This document shows, piece by piece, positions 13,420 through 13,855 of a stretch of DNA of 13,855 bases; within the stretch, counting starts at the first letter, position 1, and every line of letters starts with the position of its first letter. The notes under the pieces were generated by a model that did no database searches, was not told the DNA's origin, and saw nothing but the letters and a program-made list of their open reading frames with translations. This DNA comes from Leptospiraceae bacterium (GTDB lineage: Bacteria; Spirochaetota; Leptospiria; Turneriellales; Turneriellaceae), in the NCBI GenBank assembly GCA_016788945.1, contig JAEUSA010000457.1, forward strand, positions 1 through 13,855, written 5' to 3'. The position numbers were made by a program, and so were the translations under genes.

Positions 13420-13722
13420 TTAGTTCAGAGCGCCGGTTGATGCGCAAACGGTCTTGCGTACTGTACACTCATCATCGTAATCCTCGCAGGCATCTATCGC
13501 CTTCGTTTCGGCATCCTCTTGCCCCTTTCCATAGGCATAGCCGTAACCTCCGGCCATACCACGCGCCAGACTCACGCACGACTCACGGCCGCTGGCCCAA
13601 ACGACAAACTTGCAGTCGGCTGAGTTGCATTCGGCCAGCGATCTTATTTTCGCCTGCTCCTTGGTCTCCTGATCGAACGCAATCCCCGCAGCATTGTTCT
13701 TCGCGGAAAAGGCAATACCCAT
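13420..13722 (-). CDS. DUF4189-type Cys-rich protein (5' end uncertain)
   Basis: From the ATG at 13722 the product is 100 aa and consists of a DUF4189-like repeat pattern: MGIAFSAKNNAAGIAF, then AKIRSLAECNSADCKFVVW with a paired Cys, ESCVSLARG, and a second half GYGYAYGKGQEDAETKAI followed by CEDYDDECTV...VCAS. Six or more Cys suggest disulphides and export, as in other DUF4189 proteins. No signal peptide is present from this ATG, however. The same frame stays open without a stop to the window edge (13855), reading ...AYDRKTDHGKKLGAAFAGSNYMG just upstream, and contains no ATG, GTG or TTG there. The gene is therefore probably longer and starts outside the window or at a non-standard codon. It lies upstream of infA on the same strand. 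Family is fairly sure; start is poorly known. Confidence 0.65.
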   Translation of the reverse strand: MGIAFSAKNNAAGIAFDQETKEQAKIRSLAECNSADCKFVVWASGRESCVSLARGMAGGYGYAYGKGQEDAETKAIDACEDYDDECTVRKTVCASTGALN

Positions 13723-13855
13723 ATAATTCGAACCCGCAAAGGCTGCTCCGAGTTTTTTCCCATGGTCGGTTTTTCTGTCATAGGCTTTTTGCTGTTTTTG
13801 AATGCGCGCAAAAGTAATTTGGTATAGTGTCGTCGCTCGGACACAAGTCTGGTCT

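Noticed and set aside
13383..13817. 144-aa plus-strand open frame opposite the DUF4189-type gene
   Set aside because: The composition is Arg/Ser/His-rich and non-protein-like, while the opposite strand carries a recognisable family.
13644..13844. 66-aa minus-strand frame overlapping the 5' part of the DUF4189-type gene
   Set aside because: It is in another frame, ends in an Arg-rich low-complexity tail, and has no signal peptide that could be joined to the DUF4189 frame without a frameshift.
1..13855. CRISPR arrays, tRNAs, insertion sequences, prophage or defence genes
   Set aside because: Read for direct repeats, cloverleaf-like sequences and transposase, integrase or nuclease motifs; none was found. 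The only strong repeat is the single hairpin at 119-167.

Overview
The window looks like a chromosomal segment of a diderm (Gram-negative-type) bacterium with roughly balanced base composition. The diderm reading rests on an OmpA-family protein, a lipobox lipoprotein, a MurC ligase, an envelope penicillin-acylase homologue and a DUF4189 protein. Several products resemble ones I associate with the Leptospirales branch of the Spirochaetes (Leptospira, Leptonema, Turneriella), but I cannot prove the taxon from sequence alone. Coding density is very high. Many starts lack a recognisable Shine-Dalgarno (SD) sequence, and there is no rRNA, tRNA, insertion sequence, prophage or CRISPR array.

Left part (1-4580, minus strand): a tightly packed gene string reading right to left. 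It holds a GST-like protein, an inner-membrane-anchored OmpA-domain protein, an NhaD-type Na+/H+ antiporter, an SPFH/band-7 protein, and the first 37 codons of a protein resembling the NAD-kinase/diacylglycerol-kinase superfamily. The antiporter and SPFH genes overlap by one base (TGATG). Between the SPFH gene and the last gene lies a perfect 23-bp inverted repeat with a 3-nt loop. It contains the SPFH stop codon and ends 6 nt before the next start.

Middle and right (4645-13168, plus strand): after a short divergent intergenic region come seven genes. In order they are an unrecognised 297-aa protein with a beta-rich C-terminus, a receiver plus HATPase hybrid signalling protein, a penicillin-acylase-family Ntn hydrolase, a small DciA/DUF721-like protein, a class-C beta-lactamase/NylB-like lipoprotein, a 108-aa Cys-containing membrane protein, and MurC. 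The last three overlap as ATGA, which suggests translational coupling and one operon. They combine an envelope serine hydrolase with an essential step of peptidoglycan precursor synthesis.

Right end (13165-13855, minus strand): infA (IF-1) converges on murC, and their stop codons overlap within the palindrome TTAA. Upstream of infA is a DUF4189-type Cys-rich protein whose true 5' end is unclear, because the frame stays open to the window edge.

Nothing here is an obvious new defence or mobile system. The most unusual points are the hairpin junction at 119-167 with a 17-codon ORF running through it, the uncharacterised gene paired with a REC-HATPase gene, and the split serine hydrolase / CSC-protein / MurC chain.
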